From: Sporolactobacillus shoreae
Lineage (GTDB): Bacteria > Bacillota > Bacilli > Bacillales > Sporolactobacillaceae
Direction of reading: 5' to 3'
DNA: 64,000 nt
Assembly (NCBI RefSeq): GCF_004684935.1
Contig: NZ_SRJD01000001.1
Location: 248,001-312,000 of the forward strand
The notes under the pieces were generated by a model. It was not told where the DNA came from. It worked only from the letters and a program-made list of their open reading frames with translations, and did no database searches. A program made the position numbers and the translations under genes. The first letter of the stretch is position 1, and each line of letters begins with the position of its first letter. This document shows, in pieces, positions 8,757 to 17,894 of this stretch.

Positions 8757-9992
8757 GTGGTTATAAAACATGTGTCATCAAATGGCGTCAGAATTTTACT
8801 TGAAAAAATACCGTATGTTCGCTCAGTAAGCCTCGGCATCTGGGTGGGTACGGGTTCCAGATATGAAACTGAATCGAATAACGGAATATCGCACTTTATT
8901 GAACACATGCTCTTCAAGGGAACGGAAAACAGGACAGCGCGGCAAATAGCTGAAGCATTTGACAAGATCGGCGGTCAAGTCAATGCTTTTACTTCCAAGG
9001 AATGCACCTGTTACTACGCCAAAGTTATGGATCGCGATGTCTCTTATGCTCTGAATGTTCTGGCGGATATGTTTTTCCATTCACGATTTGACATCTCTGA
9101 TCTTGAAAAGGAAAAACAGGTGATTGGTGAAGAAATAAAGATGTATGAAGATACACCGGATGATCTTGTTCATGATTTGCTGAGCGCTACAAGCTTTGCA
9201 CATCATCCGCTTGGCTATCCAATCCTTGGGACAAAAAAGACGCTGGCTGATTTCAGTCCTGAAGATCTGAGAACCCATATGCACACACACTATACACCTG
9301 ACAATATTGTTATTTCGATTGCCGGGAATATTGATGAGCGTTTTATTGATGAGGTCGATTCGATTTTCTCCACGTACCATGTTCCGGAAACGGAAGAACG
9401 CCAGCCCGCCCCTTCATTCAATCCAGGGAAAATTGCCCGCAGGAAGGATACAGAACAGGCACATATCTGCTTTGGTTTTGAAGGTGTATCGAGCGGTAAT
9501 GAGGATACCGTTCCCTTGATGGTGATGGATAATGCTTTGGGCGGAGGCATGAGCAGCCGGCTGTTTCAGGAAGTGCGCGAAGAACGGGGGCTCGCTTATT
9601 CTATTTTTTCATTTCATACATCTTTTAAAGACAGTGGCCTTCTGACGATTTATGGGGGAACTGCTGCCAATAAAATAGGGGAACTTGGCAAGACGATCCT
9701 CGAGACGATCCATAAGATGATCAGAGAAGGTCTCACGAAGGAAGAATTGGAGAGCAGCAAAGCTCAGATAAAGGGGAATATGATCTTCAGCCTTGAGAGT
9801 ACCAACAGCCGGATGAGCCGAAATGCGAAAAATGAGCTAATCCTTGGCCGAGACCGGCCGATTGATGAAATAATCGAAAAGATTGATGGCGTCACGCTGA
9901 ACGATGTGGTTGATGTAGCTGAGAAAATCTTTGAGAAGCCTTATTCATGTTCTGTTGTCAGTCCGACGGGAGATCTTCCGGCGGCCATTTGA
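8757..9992 (+). CDS. mlpA: M16-family zinc protease MlpA (YmxG/PepR)
   Basis: Insulinase-like (pitrilysin family) metallopeptidase of 411 residues. The inverted zinc motif HFIEH lies at residues 46-50, and the downstream acidic ligand region reads KQVIGEEIKMYEDTPDD. The substrate-binding R/Y motif region GLAYSIFSFH is in the C-terminal half. The frame is open from TTG 8730, but the SD AGGAGG (8743-8748) is placed 8 nt before GTG 8757, and homologues begin at VIKHVSSNGVRI. The gene stands alone between its own promoter and terminator, ahead of dpaA. The B. subtilis counterpart is linked to control of exoprotease production; the substrate here is unknown. Confidence 0.93.
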   Translation: MVIKHVSSNGVRILLEKIPYVRSVSLGIWVGTGSRYETESNNGISHFIEHMLFKGTENRTARQIAEAFDKIGGQVNAFTSKECTCYYAKVMDRDVSYALNVLADMFFHSRFDISDLEKEKQVIGEEIKMYEDTPDDLVHDLLSATSFAHHPLGYPILGTKKTLADFSPEDLRTHMHTHYTPDNIVISIAGNIDERFIDEVDSIFSTYHVPETEERQPAPSFNPGKIARRKDTEQAHICFGFEGVSSGNEDTVPLMVMDNALGGGMSSRLFQEVREERGLAYSIFSFHTSFKDSGLLTIYGGTAANKIGELGKTILETIHKMIREGLTKEELESSKAQIKGNMIFSLESTNSRMSRNAKNELILGRDRPIDEIIEKIDGVTLNDVVDVAEKIFEKPYSCSVVSPTGDLPAAI

Positions 9993-10021
9993 ATTTTAGA
10001 TTAGTGATAAACTAGAGAAAA

Positions 10022-10049
10022 GCCTGGGGATAGAATCCTGGGCCTTTTT
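10022..10049 (+). terminator. mlpA intrinsic terminator
   Basis: GCCTGGGGAT pairs with ATCCTGGGC around an AGA loop (nine pairs, one bulge, two G-T), followed by CTTTTTG. Confidence 0.65.
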
Positions 10050-10139
10050 GCGTCCCCATTGGTTAGCTTCTGCACACTCCTCAAAGGTATTCGTTTGTCC
10101 TCTTGCAGCATCAGGTATACTTTTCACCCAATGATTTTC

Positions 10140-10166
10140 ACACTGAAGGGCGTTTGTCATAACATA
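10140..10166 (+). promoter_or_regulatory. Sigma-K promoter for dpaAB
   Basis: AC (10140-10141), a 16-nt spacer, then CATA (10158-10161), ACA, TA (10165-10166) matches the mother-cell sigma-K consensus AC-N16/17-CATA-N3-TA at every defined position. It ends 64 nt before dpaA, whose B. subtilis counterpart is expressed by sigma-K. The agreement of sequence and gene function makes this convincing. Confidence 0.7.
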
Positions 10167-10230
10167 AAGTGTTAAAGAAAATAAGGCTATATTTTTGGAA
10201 GATTGTTAGCCACACGGAGGGAAAGCCACT

Positions 10231-11121
10231 ATGCTGACAAACAGGCATATTGTGATCTTGGGAGGGGACGCGCGGCAGATAGAAGTGATTGATAAATTGA
10301 TCAGCCTTGATGCCCGTCTTTCGCTTGTCGGTTTCGATCAGCTGAATAGAGATTTTAATGGAGCCGTCAAAGCAAGAATGGATGAATTGGATGCTGGGGA
10401 CGTTGACAGCCTCATTCTTCCGGTGAGCGCGACAGACAATGATGGAAATGTTGAAACAACTTTTTCAAATGAATCGGTCAGACTGACGAAAGACTGGCTT
10501 GAAAAAACCCCGGAACACTGTACCATTTATTCGGGGATTTCAACGGCTTATCTGGATAAAGTCTCTCGTGACGCGGACCGCGAAGTTGTCAAATTATTCG
10601 AACGTGATGATGTATCGATCTATAATTCGATACCGACAGTTGAAGGAACAATTATGATGGTGATTCAGAACACGGATATCACGATTCATCATTCTCATGT
10701 TATTGTTCTAGGTCTGGGGAGAACAGGTATGAGCATGGCGCGGGCTTTCCATGCTCTAGGCGCACATGTCAAAGTCGGCGACAGAGGATCTGATCACTTG
10801 GCAAGAGCGACAGAAATGGGTGTGGACGCATTTTATATCAAAGACCTGGCGGATGAAGTTCATGACACAGATATTTGCATTAATACGATTCCGGCAATGG
10901 TTCTGACGAGCAAAGTCCTGTCACGTATGCCATCAGGCAGCTTCATTATTGATGTTGCATCCCTGCCCGGTGGTACGGATTTTCGCTATGCAAAAAAGCG
11001 TGGAATCAAAGCGGTTATTACACCAGGTCTTCCAGGGCTTGTCGCTCCGAAATCTGCTGGACGGATTATCGCGAACGTGATGGCGGAACTGCTGCTGGAA
11101 AAGTTCAAGGAGGAGAATTAA
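10231..11121 (+). CDS. dpaA: Dipicolinate synthase subunit A
   Basis: Catalytic dehydrogenase subunit of the mother-cell enzyme that converts a dihydrodipicolinate-derived intermediate to dipicolinic acid, the spore-core chelator of calcium. The 296-residue protein has an N-terminal Rossmann segment (VILGGDARQIEVIDKL) characteristic of SpoVFA and a second NAD-binding motif VLGLGRTGMSMARAF near residue 160. The SD CGGAGGG precedes ATG 10231. dpaB starts 1 nt after its stop. The upstream sigma-K promoter and the adjacent asd-dapG-dapA genes, which make the substrate, support the assignment. Confidence 0.95.
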   Translation: MLTNRHIVILGGDARQIEVIDKLISLDARLSLVGFDQLNRDFNGAVKARMDELDAGDVDSLILPVSATDNDGNVETTFSNESVRLTKDWLEKTPEHCTIYSGISTAYLDKVSRDADREVVKLFERDDVSIYNSIPTVEGTIMMVIQNTDITIHHSHVIVLGLGRTGMSMARAFHALGAHVKVGDRGSDHLARATEMGVDAFYIKDLADEVHDTDICINTIPAMVLTSKVLSRMPSGSFIIDVASLPGGTDFRYAKKRGIKAVITPGLPGLVAPKSAGRIIANVMAELLLEKFKEEN

Positions 11122-11122
11122 G

Positions 11123-11713
11123 GTGACGCTTAAAGGAAAGCATATCGGATTTGGCATTACAGGGTCGCATTGCACTTACAGCCAGGTTGTTCCGGAGGTT
11201 GAAAAACTTGTAAAGGCCGGCTGCCGAGTGACGGCATTTGTCACATATACAGTAAAAAGCACCGATACCCGCTTTGGAAATGGAAGGGACTGGGTGGGCA
11301 AAGTCGAAGAAATTACGGGAAATCCAGTGATTGATTCGATTGTTGATGCGGAACCATTCGGGCCGAAAACGCCGCTTGACTGCATGGTCATCGCACCGCT
11401 TACGGGAAATTCTATGAGCAAATTCGCAAACGCGCAGACTGACAGCCCTGTACTGATGGCTGCTAAAGCGACCCTGAGAAACGGTAGCCCTGTCGTTCTT
11501 GGCATCTCGACGAATGACGGGCTCAGCCTGAATCTGCAGAATATCGCAAAATTGATTGTCGCCAAAAACATTTATTTTATCCCATTCGGACAGGATGATC
11601 CGGTTCATAAACCTAATTCACTGGTCGGCAAGATGGATCTTCTTCTCGAAACCGTGGAATCTGCTATTCTAGGAAACCAAATTCAGCCGATTCTTGTTGA
11701 CAAAACAAAGTAA
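11123..11713 (+). CDS. dpaB: Dipicolinate synthase subunit B
   Basis: 196-residue flavoprotein-like subunit (SpoVFB, flavoprotein family) that pairs with DpaA. The N-terminal GFGITGSHCTYSQVVPEV and the central APLTGNSMSKFAN segments are typical of this family; the latter corresponds to the flavin-phosphate loop of the wider family. It starts at GTG 11123 after the SD AAGGAGGAG that lies within the end of dpaA. The tight spacing implies joint translation with dpaA. Confidence 0.95.
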   Translation: MTLKGKHIGFGITGSHCTYSQVVPEVEKLVKAGCRVTAFVTYTVKSTDTRFGNGRDWVGKVEEITGNPVIDSIVDAEPFGPKTPLDCMVIAPLTGNSMSKFANAQTDSPVLMAAKATLRNGSPVVLGISTNDGLSLNLQNIAKLIVAKNIYFIPFGQDDPVHKPNSLVGKMDLLLETVESAILGNQIQPILVDKTK

Positions 11714-11869
11714 ACCACATGAATGATCTTTCCTCCCGGGCTGAATATGTTAAAATAAATAAAGTAATCAGGGTGAAGAAAGTGGCTCAACCGTATTCTC
11801 CCTTTCATTCGACTTTCATTGATTATATAATAATAGAAAAAATGACGGGAACATTGAGGAGAGATGGTT

Positions 11870-12931
11870 TTGCTTAAGACAGAAGGATTAAATGTAGCGG
11901 TCGTTGGTGTAACAGGTGCCGTTGGAACAAGAATGCTGAAAATGCTCGAGGGATCACCTCTTCCAGTCAAATCCTTTCTTCCGCTGGCGTCAAAACGTTC
12001 AGCTGGCAAAAAGGTACTGTTTGGCGGAAAAGAGTGGGTTATTGAAGAAGCAAATCCCGATTCTTTTACAGGCATTGATATTGCCCTTTTCAGTGCGGGA
12101 GGGTCTGTATCCAAGCAACTGGCTCCGGAAGCGGCTGCAAGAGGTGCCATTGTGGTTGATAATACGAGCGCGTTCAGAATGGATAAAGATGTACCGCTTG
12201 TCGTTCCTGAAGTGAACGAAAAGGCGCTGTTTCAGCACCACGGCATAATCGCGAATCCGAATTGCTCAACAATCCAGATGGTTGCGGCACTTGAACCGAT
12301 CCGTAAAGCGTACGGACTGAAGAGGGTTATCGTTTCAACTTATCAGGCGGTTTCCGGTGCCGGAGCGAAAGCAATGCTGGAGCTTGAAAATGAATCTAAG
12401 GCCGTGCTGGAAGGAAGAGTGCCCGAACCGGAAATTCTGCCTGTAAAAGGTGATAAAAAGCATTATCAGATGGCTTTTAACTGCATTCCTCAGATCGATT
12501 TATTTCAGCCGAATGATTTCACCTTTGAAGAAATGAAAATGATTAATGAAACAAAAAAGATCATGGACGATCAGACGTTGAAAGTATCCGCAACCTGCGT
12601 CCGAGTTCCGGTCGAAATTAGCCATGGTGAGACCGTTTATATCGAGATTGAAAAAAGCGGTGTTGATGCTTCAGAAATCAAAAATATTCTGTCAGATGCG
12701 CCGGGTGTTGTTCTTCAGGATGATCCGGCTCAACAAATTTATCCGATGCCGGCTGACGCAGCGGGTAAGAAAGAAGTTTTTGTCGGCCGTATCCGGCGTG
12801 ATCCGGATATCGAAAACGGCTTCCATCTTTGGGTTGTATCTGATAATTTATTAAAGGGAGCCGCATGGAATTCGGTTCAGATTGCGGAACGCCTTCTGAA
12901 ACTGGGGCTTGTTAAGTTTGACAGGGCATGA
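11870..12931 (+). CDS. asd: Aspartate-semialdehyde dehydrogenase
   Basis: Reduces aspartyl phosphate to aspartate semialdehyde, the branch point to lysine, diaminopimelate, dipicolinate, threonine and methionine. The NADP-binding loop [12 protein letters not shown] is N-terminal, the active-site cysteine lies in NPNCSTIQM at about residue 132, and the histidine motif [10 protein letters not shown] follows. An ATG at 11864 also opens the frame, but GAGGAG (11856-11861) is too close to it; TTG 11870 has normal spacing (353 aa). A 156-nt gap follows dpaB, so asd may have its own promoter, although none is clear. Confidence 0.95.
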   Translation: MLKTEGLNVAVVGVTGAVGTRMLKMLEGSPLPVKSFLPLASKRSAGKKVLFGGKEWVIEEANPDSFTGIDIALFSAGGSVSKQLAPEAAARGAIVVDNTSAFRMDKDVPLVVPEVNEKALFQHHGIIANPNCSTIQMVAALEPIRKAYGLKRVIVSTYQAVSGAGAKAMLELENESKAVLEGRVPEPEILPVKGDKKHYQMAFNCIPQIDLFQPNDFTFEEMKMINETKKIMDDQTLKVSATCVRVPVEISHGETVYIEIEKSGVDASEIKNILSDAPGVVLQDDPAQQIYPMPADAAGKKEVFVGRIRRDPDIENGFHLWVVSDNLLKGAAWNSVQIAERLLKLGLVKFDRA

Positions 12932-12985
12932 ATTTATCAGGGTTCGCACGTCTCCAGACTCCGGCCTTGAAAGGATGAAAATGAT

Positions 12986-14233
12986 TTGAAGATCATTGTG
13001 CAAAAATTTGGCGGAACTTCTGTACAAACTGATGAAATGAGAAAACACGCAGTCGATCATGTGGTTCGCGCGGTGAACGATGGCTATAAAGTCATTGTCG
13101 TCGTCTCAGCAATGGGCCGCTCAGGTGATCCTTATGCAACAGATACTTTACTTGGACTCACTAAAGAATCCGACAGTTCTTCACGTGAACGGGATATTCT
13201 TATGTCCTGTGGAGAAACCATTTCGATGGTTGTCTTCTCCAGCCTGCTCAAAGCTTCAGGCATTCGGTCAGAAGCGATGACGGGAGCCCAGGCAGGTTTC
13301 CGGACGAACCATTCATTTAATGAAGCAAAAATTATTGAAATGAAAGTTAACCCATTATTGAAGAGACTTGAGGAACTTGACGCAGTAGTTGTCGCTGGTT
13401 TTCAGGGGCAGACCAAGGATGGAGAAATCACTACTCTTGGGCGTGGAGGGAGTGACACATCTGCCGCTGCTCTCGGGGCTGCAGTTGACGCGGATTGGAT
13501 CGATATTTTTACTGATGTGAATGGTGTTATGACGGCTGACCCGAGAATTGTTAGCGACGCGCGGCAACTCTCAGTCCTGACTTACAGTGAAGTCTGCAAT
13601 CTGGCTTATCAGGGTGCCAAGGTGATTCATCCGCGTGCCGTGGAAATCGCCATGACAGCAAAGATTCCGATCCACATACGCTCTACGCTTTCTGATGATC
13701 TGGGCACGCTAGTAACGACCATGAATCAGACCGGGCGGGGCAGAGATATTCAGGAACAGCCTGTCACCGGAATTACTTACCTTAAAGGTGTGACTCAGAT
13801 CCGTGTCCGTGCCGGGAAAGATGAATTTGATCTGCAGGCAAAAGTGTTCAAAGCCATGGCGGAACAGGGTATCAGCGTGGATCTGATTAATATTAGCCCA
13901 AGCGGAGTCGTCTACACAGTTGCTTCCAAGGCGACGGAGCGCGCCGTACGTTCCCTGAAGTCTCTGGGCTACGATCCGGAAGTCCTGATGGGCTGTGCTA
14001 AAGTGTCAGCGGTAGGAGCCGGGATGGCCGGCTTACCGGGTGTCGCTTCCCGAATCGTTAACGCGCTGACGGATCAGGGTATTCGTATCCTACAATCAGC
14101 CGATTCCCATAATACAATCTGGGTTCTTGTGAAGCAGGAAAAAATGGAAAGTGCTGTCAACACGCTTCATCATGCTTTTCATCTGGAGAGTGAGAACAGC
14201 GAAGCGGATTTGGAACATCCAAAACAGGAGTGA
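12986..14233 (+). CDS. dapG: Aspartokinase I (DapG type)
   Basis: Phosphorylates aspartate in the first step of the aspartate family pathway; the DapG isozyme in B. subtilis is controlled by meso-diaminopimelate. The 415-residue protein has the kinase signature VQKFGGTSV at the N-terminus, the GRGGSDTSAAALGAA substrate loop and two C-terminal ACT domains (VTQIRVRAGKDEFD; VSAVGAGMAGLPG). The start is TTG 12986 with SD AAAGGA. It is located between asd and dapA and overlaps the dapA SD, so these three form a biosynthetic operon. Confidence 0.95.
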   Translation: MKIIVQKFGGTSVQTDEMRKHAVDHVVRAVNDGYKVIVVVSAMGRSGDPYATDTLLGLTKESDSSSRERDILMSCGETISMVVFSSLLKASGIRSEAMTGAQAGFRTNHSFNEAKIIEMKVNPLLKRLEELDAVVVAGFQGQTKDGEITTLGRGGSDTSAAALGAAVDADWIDIFTDVNGVMTADPRIVSDARQLSVLTYSEVCNLAYQGAKVIHPRAVEIAMTAKIPIHIRSTLSDDLGTLVTTMNQTGRGRDIQEQPVTGITYLKGVTQIRVRAGKDEFDLQAKVFKAMAEQGISVDLINISPSGVVYTVASKATERAVRSLKSLGYDPEVLMGCAKVSAVGAGMAGLPGVASRIVNALTDQGIRILQSADSHNTIWVLVKQEKMESAVNTLHHAFHLESENSEADLEHPKQE

Positions 14234-14238
14234 GAGAA

Positions 14239-15147
14239 ATGGATTTTGGGAGAATGCTGACTGCGATAGTCACACCCTTTGATGAAAATGGAGAATTGAG
14301 CCTAGACAGAGCCACGGGCCTGCTAGAACATCTGATAAAAACCGGTTCAGATGGCGTCGTTGTCGCTGGAACAACCGGCGAGTCCCCCACGCTTACCGAA
14401 GAGGAAAAGCTGACACTTTTCGAACATATCGTAAAAATTGCCGCGGGCAGGATAAAGGTCATTGTCGGTACCGGTGGAAACAATACGCGGCAGTCGGTTC
14501 GTTTTTCTCAGAAAGCTGCAAAACTTGGTGTCGATGCGATAATGGCTGTTGCACCTTTTTACAATAAACCTAATCAGGAAGGCATCTACCAGCACTATAA
14601 AGCAATCGCGGAAAATGTTGATGTCCCTGTTGTTATTTATAATATTCCAAGCCGCTCAAAGGTGAATATCGAGGCGGAAACGACAATTCGATTGTCAAAA
14701 ATTGACAATATTGTTGCGGTGAAAGAGGCGAGCGGCAACCTTGATCAGATGGCTGCGATCATCAGCGGGACAGGGGACGATTTTCACTTGTACAGTGGGG
14801 ACGACGGATTGACACTCCCTATTCTGTCAATTGGCGGTCAGGGTGTCATCTCAGTAGCATCACATATCATTGGCTTCGAGTTAAAAAATATGATTAATGA
14901 TTTTCTGAGAGGTAATGTTCAATTGGCGGCGGTGGAACACCGCACGATACTCCCACTTATGCGTGAACTTTTTGCTGCTCCAAGCCCGTCACCGGTCAAA
15001 GCGATGCTTAATAAACTGGAAATTCCTGTTGGCTCTGTCCGCCTGCCTATGGTGGAACTTACGGATCAGGAATTTGCAAAACTATGGCAAGTATATAAGG
15101 CGTCCACTGATAAAAATGAAGTATCGGCAAAACGCCTAGCAAAGTAA
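14239..15147 (+). CDS. dapA: 4-hydroxy-tetrahydrodipicolinate synthase
   Basis: Condenses pyruvate with aspartate semialdehyde, the first committed step to diaminopimelate and the direct precursor supply for dipicolinate. The 302-residue (beta/alpha)8 enzyme has GTTGESPTL near the N-terminus, the catalytic tyrosine in VVIYNIPSRS and the Schiff-base lysine K162 in VAVKEASGN. ATG 14239 is chosen over the in-frame GTG 14230 because the SD ACAGGAG lies 8 nt before it. A strong terminator follows, ending the asd-dapG-dapA unit. Confidence 0.96.
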   Translation: MDFGRMLTAIVTPFDENGELSLDRATGLLEHLIKTGSDGVVVAGTTGESPTLTEEEKLTLFEHIVKIAAGRIKVIVGTGGNNTRQSVRFSQKAAKLGVDAIMAVAPFYNKPNQEGIYQHYKAIAENVDVPVVIYNIPSRSKVNIEAETTIRLSKIDNIVAVKEASGNLDQMAAIISGTGDDFHLYSGDDGLTLPILSIGGQGVISVASHIIGFELKNMINDFLRGNVQLAAVEHRTILPLMRELFAAPSPSPVKAMLNKLEIPVGSVRLPMVELTDQEFAKLWQVYKASTDKNEVSAKRLAK

Positions 15148-15163
15148 AGTTAATTAAAATCAG

Positions 15164-15202
15164 GGGTGAGTAAGGAGGAAAATTCTTATTCACCCTTTTA
15201 TT
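15164..15202 (+). terminator. dapA intrinsic terminator
   Basis: GGGTGAGTAAG (15164-15174) pairs with CTTATTCACCC (15185-15195) over 11 bp with one G-T pair, followed by TTTTATTATT. Confidence 0.9.
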
Positions 15203-15228
15203 ATTCTCCTTGTGAAAGGAAGTTGAAC

Positions 15229-15858
15229 ATGCGGGTATTACTCAGCGGTTTCACACCGTTCGGCAAATACCGCCTGAACCCTTAGTGGGAAGCGGTCAGA
15301 CGTTTGGACGGACTACATACTGGCGATGGCGTGACATTGTTTTCGACTAGGCTTCCGGTCGTTTATGAGCAGGCCGCCGATCGGCTCATTTCGGCAATGC
15401 ATGTGATTCGGCCGGATGTCGTAATCGGTGTCGGGCTTGCCGATAAACGCGAACAAATAACCATTGAGCGAGTGGCCATCAACCTCATCGACTCTTCCAC
15501 ACCTGACAATGAAAGGTCTGTACTATCGGATGCTTCGATCATTAACGGCGGACCTGCCGCATACTTCTCAACATTGCCTGTCCGTGAAATAATCAATGCC
15601 ATTAAAGAAACTGGTACTCCTGCCGTTTTGTCAAACACAGCAGGTACTTTTGTGTGCAACAATGTTTTTTATCGTCTGATGCACGAACTGGAAGATTACG
15701 GCGGATCCATCTCAGGAGGATTTATCCATGTTCCTCTGATTCCGGAACTGATCACTGACGCTCTTCAAAAAGGCGTTGATTTAGAGAAGATCACGGATGC
15801 AATAAAAGAGGCGGCCCTAGTCTCAGTTCGTTACGTCAATAAAAAGAAAAACATCTAA
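15229..15858 (+). pseudogene. pcp: Pyroglutamyl-peptidase I with an in-frame amber codon
   Basis: Reading from ATG 15229 (SD AAAGGAAG) gives the C15-family start MRVLLSGFTPFGKYRLNP, then TAG at 15283-15285, then WEAVRRL and an unbroken frame of 190 further codons. Family members have a residue, usually serine, between NP and WEA, so the TAG replaces one codon and nothing is frameshifted. The catalytic triad is intact in reconstructed numbering: Glu80 in QITIERVAINL, Cys143 in TAGTFVCNN and His167 in GGFIHVP. The enzyme removes N-terminal pyroglutamate from peptides. The frame may be a fresh pseudogene, a sequencing error, a readthrough gene, or may restart at TTG 15304, which would lose the first strand of the fold. 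Confidence 0.85.
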
Positions 15859-15914
15859 AGATGAGTTTTTCAAAGTTAAAATTTGATTTACATGTTCAGG
15901 TTTTCGATGAAAGA

Positions 15915-15944
15915 TTGTACTTTGTTCAGAGGTTTGGTTATAAT
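15915..15944 (+). promoter_or_regulatory. Sigma-A promoter for rnjB
   Basis: TTGTAC (15915-15920), an 18-nt spacer and a perfect TATAAT (15939-15944), 62 nt before the start of the RNase J gene. Confidence 0.6.
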
Positions 15945-16006
15945 AAAAGCAATGATTAGTTCGGGTCAAAAGCGATGACTGTTCAACTTAATAGGAGGAA
16001 TGCCCA

Positions 16007-17674
16007 TTGACACATTCGAAGCAAAATGGCATTAGAATTTACGCAATGGGCGGCGTTGGCGAAATTGGAAATAATCTGACGGTCATTGAAACGAGTCATG
16101 ACATTTATATTATTGACGCAGGATTGATGCATCCGCATGAAGATATGCTTGGTGTTGATACAGTAATCCCGGATATCTCTTACTTAGTGGAAAAACGTGA
16201 TAAAATCCGGGCAATTCTGCTGACGCACGGCCATCTTGCGAATATCGGCGGATTGCCCTATCTGCTGAAAGAATTAAATGTTCCTGTTTACGGGACTGGA
16301 TTGACACTTTCTCTCGTTCAGGAAGGCCTAAAGGACGCTGGGGAAAGTTATCCTAAAGATCAGTTCGTGGTCATTGATCCAGATCGGGATGTGAAAATTG
16401 GACAAAACCGGTTTTCATTTTTCCGGACCTATCACAGTGTCCCGGATGCGATCGGGATCGCCATTCATACCCCGCAGGGAAATATCGTTCATACAGGTGA
16501 TTATAAGTTTGATTTTACTCCCGTTGGCGGTATCAGGACTGAAGTAAGCAAGATTGCTGAATTAGGGGATGAAGGGGTGCTTTGTCTTCTCTCTGACAGC
16601 AAACACGCTGAAATTCCCGGGAAAGCGCCTTCTGATTCTGTGATTGGCGACCAGTTTAATCACATTCTGTATTCAGCGTCTGGACGAGTGATCGTTGCTA
16701 TCCACGCGACCAATCTCTACCGTATCCAGCAATTTGTGGATGCCTGCGCATTTCACGGGCGCAAGGTCGTGATTGAAGGAAAATTCCTGAGTGATATGAT
16801 ATCGGTTGCTGTCGGAAATGGAATTCTCAAAGTGCCTGAAGGCATCTTTCTGCCATGGGAAAAAGAACTGAAGTATCCCGGTGAAAAGCTGGCTGTTTTA
16901 ACAAGTGGTCCCGACGGTGATCCGCTCACCCCACTGACAGGTATGGCTAATCATTTGCATAAGGGGATCAAGCTCAGGGAAAATGATCTGATTATCTATG
17001 CAGCTTCACTGACCCCGAGCAATGAGAAAACTGTTACCAATGCAATTGATCAGCTGATGAGCGAAGGTGCCCAGGTTATATTCGGCAAATCGGTGCATGT
17101 TTCCGGCCACGGATCAGCTGAAGATATTAAATTAATGCTTCAGCTCACAAAGCCAAAATATCTGATCCCGATTAACGGAGAATTTAAGATGATGAAGGCG
17201 CACCAGGAAATTGCCGAATCAATGGGTATTCCTGCGAGCCGAGTCTTTCTTCTCGACAGGGGTGATGTTGTCGAAATTACGAACGGGGAAGCCAGGCAGT
17301 CTGATTCAGTCCCCGCAGGCCAGCTGCTTGTCGACGGGCTTGGTGTGGGTGATGTAGGCAACATTGTACTTCGGGACCGACGTCTTCTCTCGCAGGATGG
17401 AACTGTAATTGTTGTTGTGACACTGGGAAGAAAAACAAAGCGGATTCTTGCCGGACCGGAAATCATTACCCGGGGATTTGTCTATGTCAGGGAATCTGAG
17501 GACTTGCTCGATCAGGCGAACCAGATTGTCTCAGAGGTGCTGTCCAAAGCACTGACACAGCATGTTTCCGAGTGGTCATCGCTTAAAAGCGGAATTCGTG
17601 ATGCGCTCAGCCGTTACTTTTTTGATCAAACCAAACGCCGTCCAATGATATTGCCAATTATCATGGAATTTTAA
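16007..17674 (+). CDS. rnjB: Ribonuclease J2-like protein
   Basis: Metallo-beta-lactamase/beta-CASP ribonuclease of the RNase J family, 555 residues from TTG 16007 (SD AGGAGG). The J-family fold is clear (GGVGEIGNNLTVIE, HTGDYKFD, VHVSGHGSAEDIKLML, and a C-terminal domain), but the metal site is eroded: the motif that is HGHEDHIGG in RNase J1 reads HGHLANIGG (residues 74-82), and IPVHGE reads IPINGE. This matches the J2 paralogue, which in B. subtilis pairs with J1 and is weakly active. It lies where B. subtilis rnjB lies, after dapA. Its main role is probably structural, within a J1/J2 complex. Confidence 0.9.
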   Translation: MTHSKQNGIRIYAMGGVGEIGNNLTVIETSHDIYIIDAGLMHPHEDMLGVDTVIPDISYLVEKRDKIRAILLTHGHLANIGGLPYLLKELNVPVYGTGLTLSLVQEGLKDAGESYPKDQFVVIDPDRDVKIGQNRFSFFRTYHSVPDAIGIAIHTPQGNIVHTGDYKFDFTPVGGIRTEVSKIAELGDEGVLCLLSDSKHAEIPGKAPSDSVIGDQFNHILYSASGRVIVAIHATNLYRIQQFVDACAFHGRKVVIEGKFLSDMISVAVGNGILKVPEGIFLPWEKELKYPGEKLAVLTSGPDGDPLTPLTGMANHLHKGIKLRENDLIIYAASLTPSNEKTVTNAIDQLMSEGAQVIFGKSVHVSGHGSAEDIKLMLQLTKPKYLIPINGEFKMMKAHQEIAESMGIPASRVFLLDRGDVVEITNGEARQSDSVPAGQLLVDGLGVGDVGNIVLRDRRLLSQDGTVIVVVTLGRKTKRILAGPEIITRGFVYVRESEDLLDQANQIVSEVLSKALTQHVSEWSSLKSGIRDALSRYFFDQTKRRPMILPIIMEF

Positions 17675-17706
17675 AAAAAATCGAGCCTGAAAAGGCTTGA
17701 TTTTTT
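17675..17706 (+). terminator. rnjB intrinsic terminator
   Basis: AATCGAGCCT pairs with AGGCTTGATT around a GAAA loop and is followed by TTTT, directly after the rnjB stop. A weaker AT-rich stem with TTATTCTC and more T residues lies just downstream (about 17712-17750). Confidence 0.85.
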
Positions 17707-17894
17707 CATTAAGAGAGCAAGAATAATGTCTTATTCTCTTTTCTTTTTATCTTCCAGGTCTTTGCGAAAACGGGTTATTTAGAGTAAATTAAAAACAGAA
17801 ACAATGTTCGTGTATGAAATTTTATCACTAATTTATTAATCATTAATGCATATCAAGTTGCTATGATTGATTTTATTATTTCAGGGGTGTGGGC

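Noticed and set aside
15304-15858. Shortened pcp as a normal gene starting at TTG 15304
   Set aside because: No SD precedes TTG 15304, and the start would drop the conserved N-terminal strand that is present upstream in the same frame.
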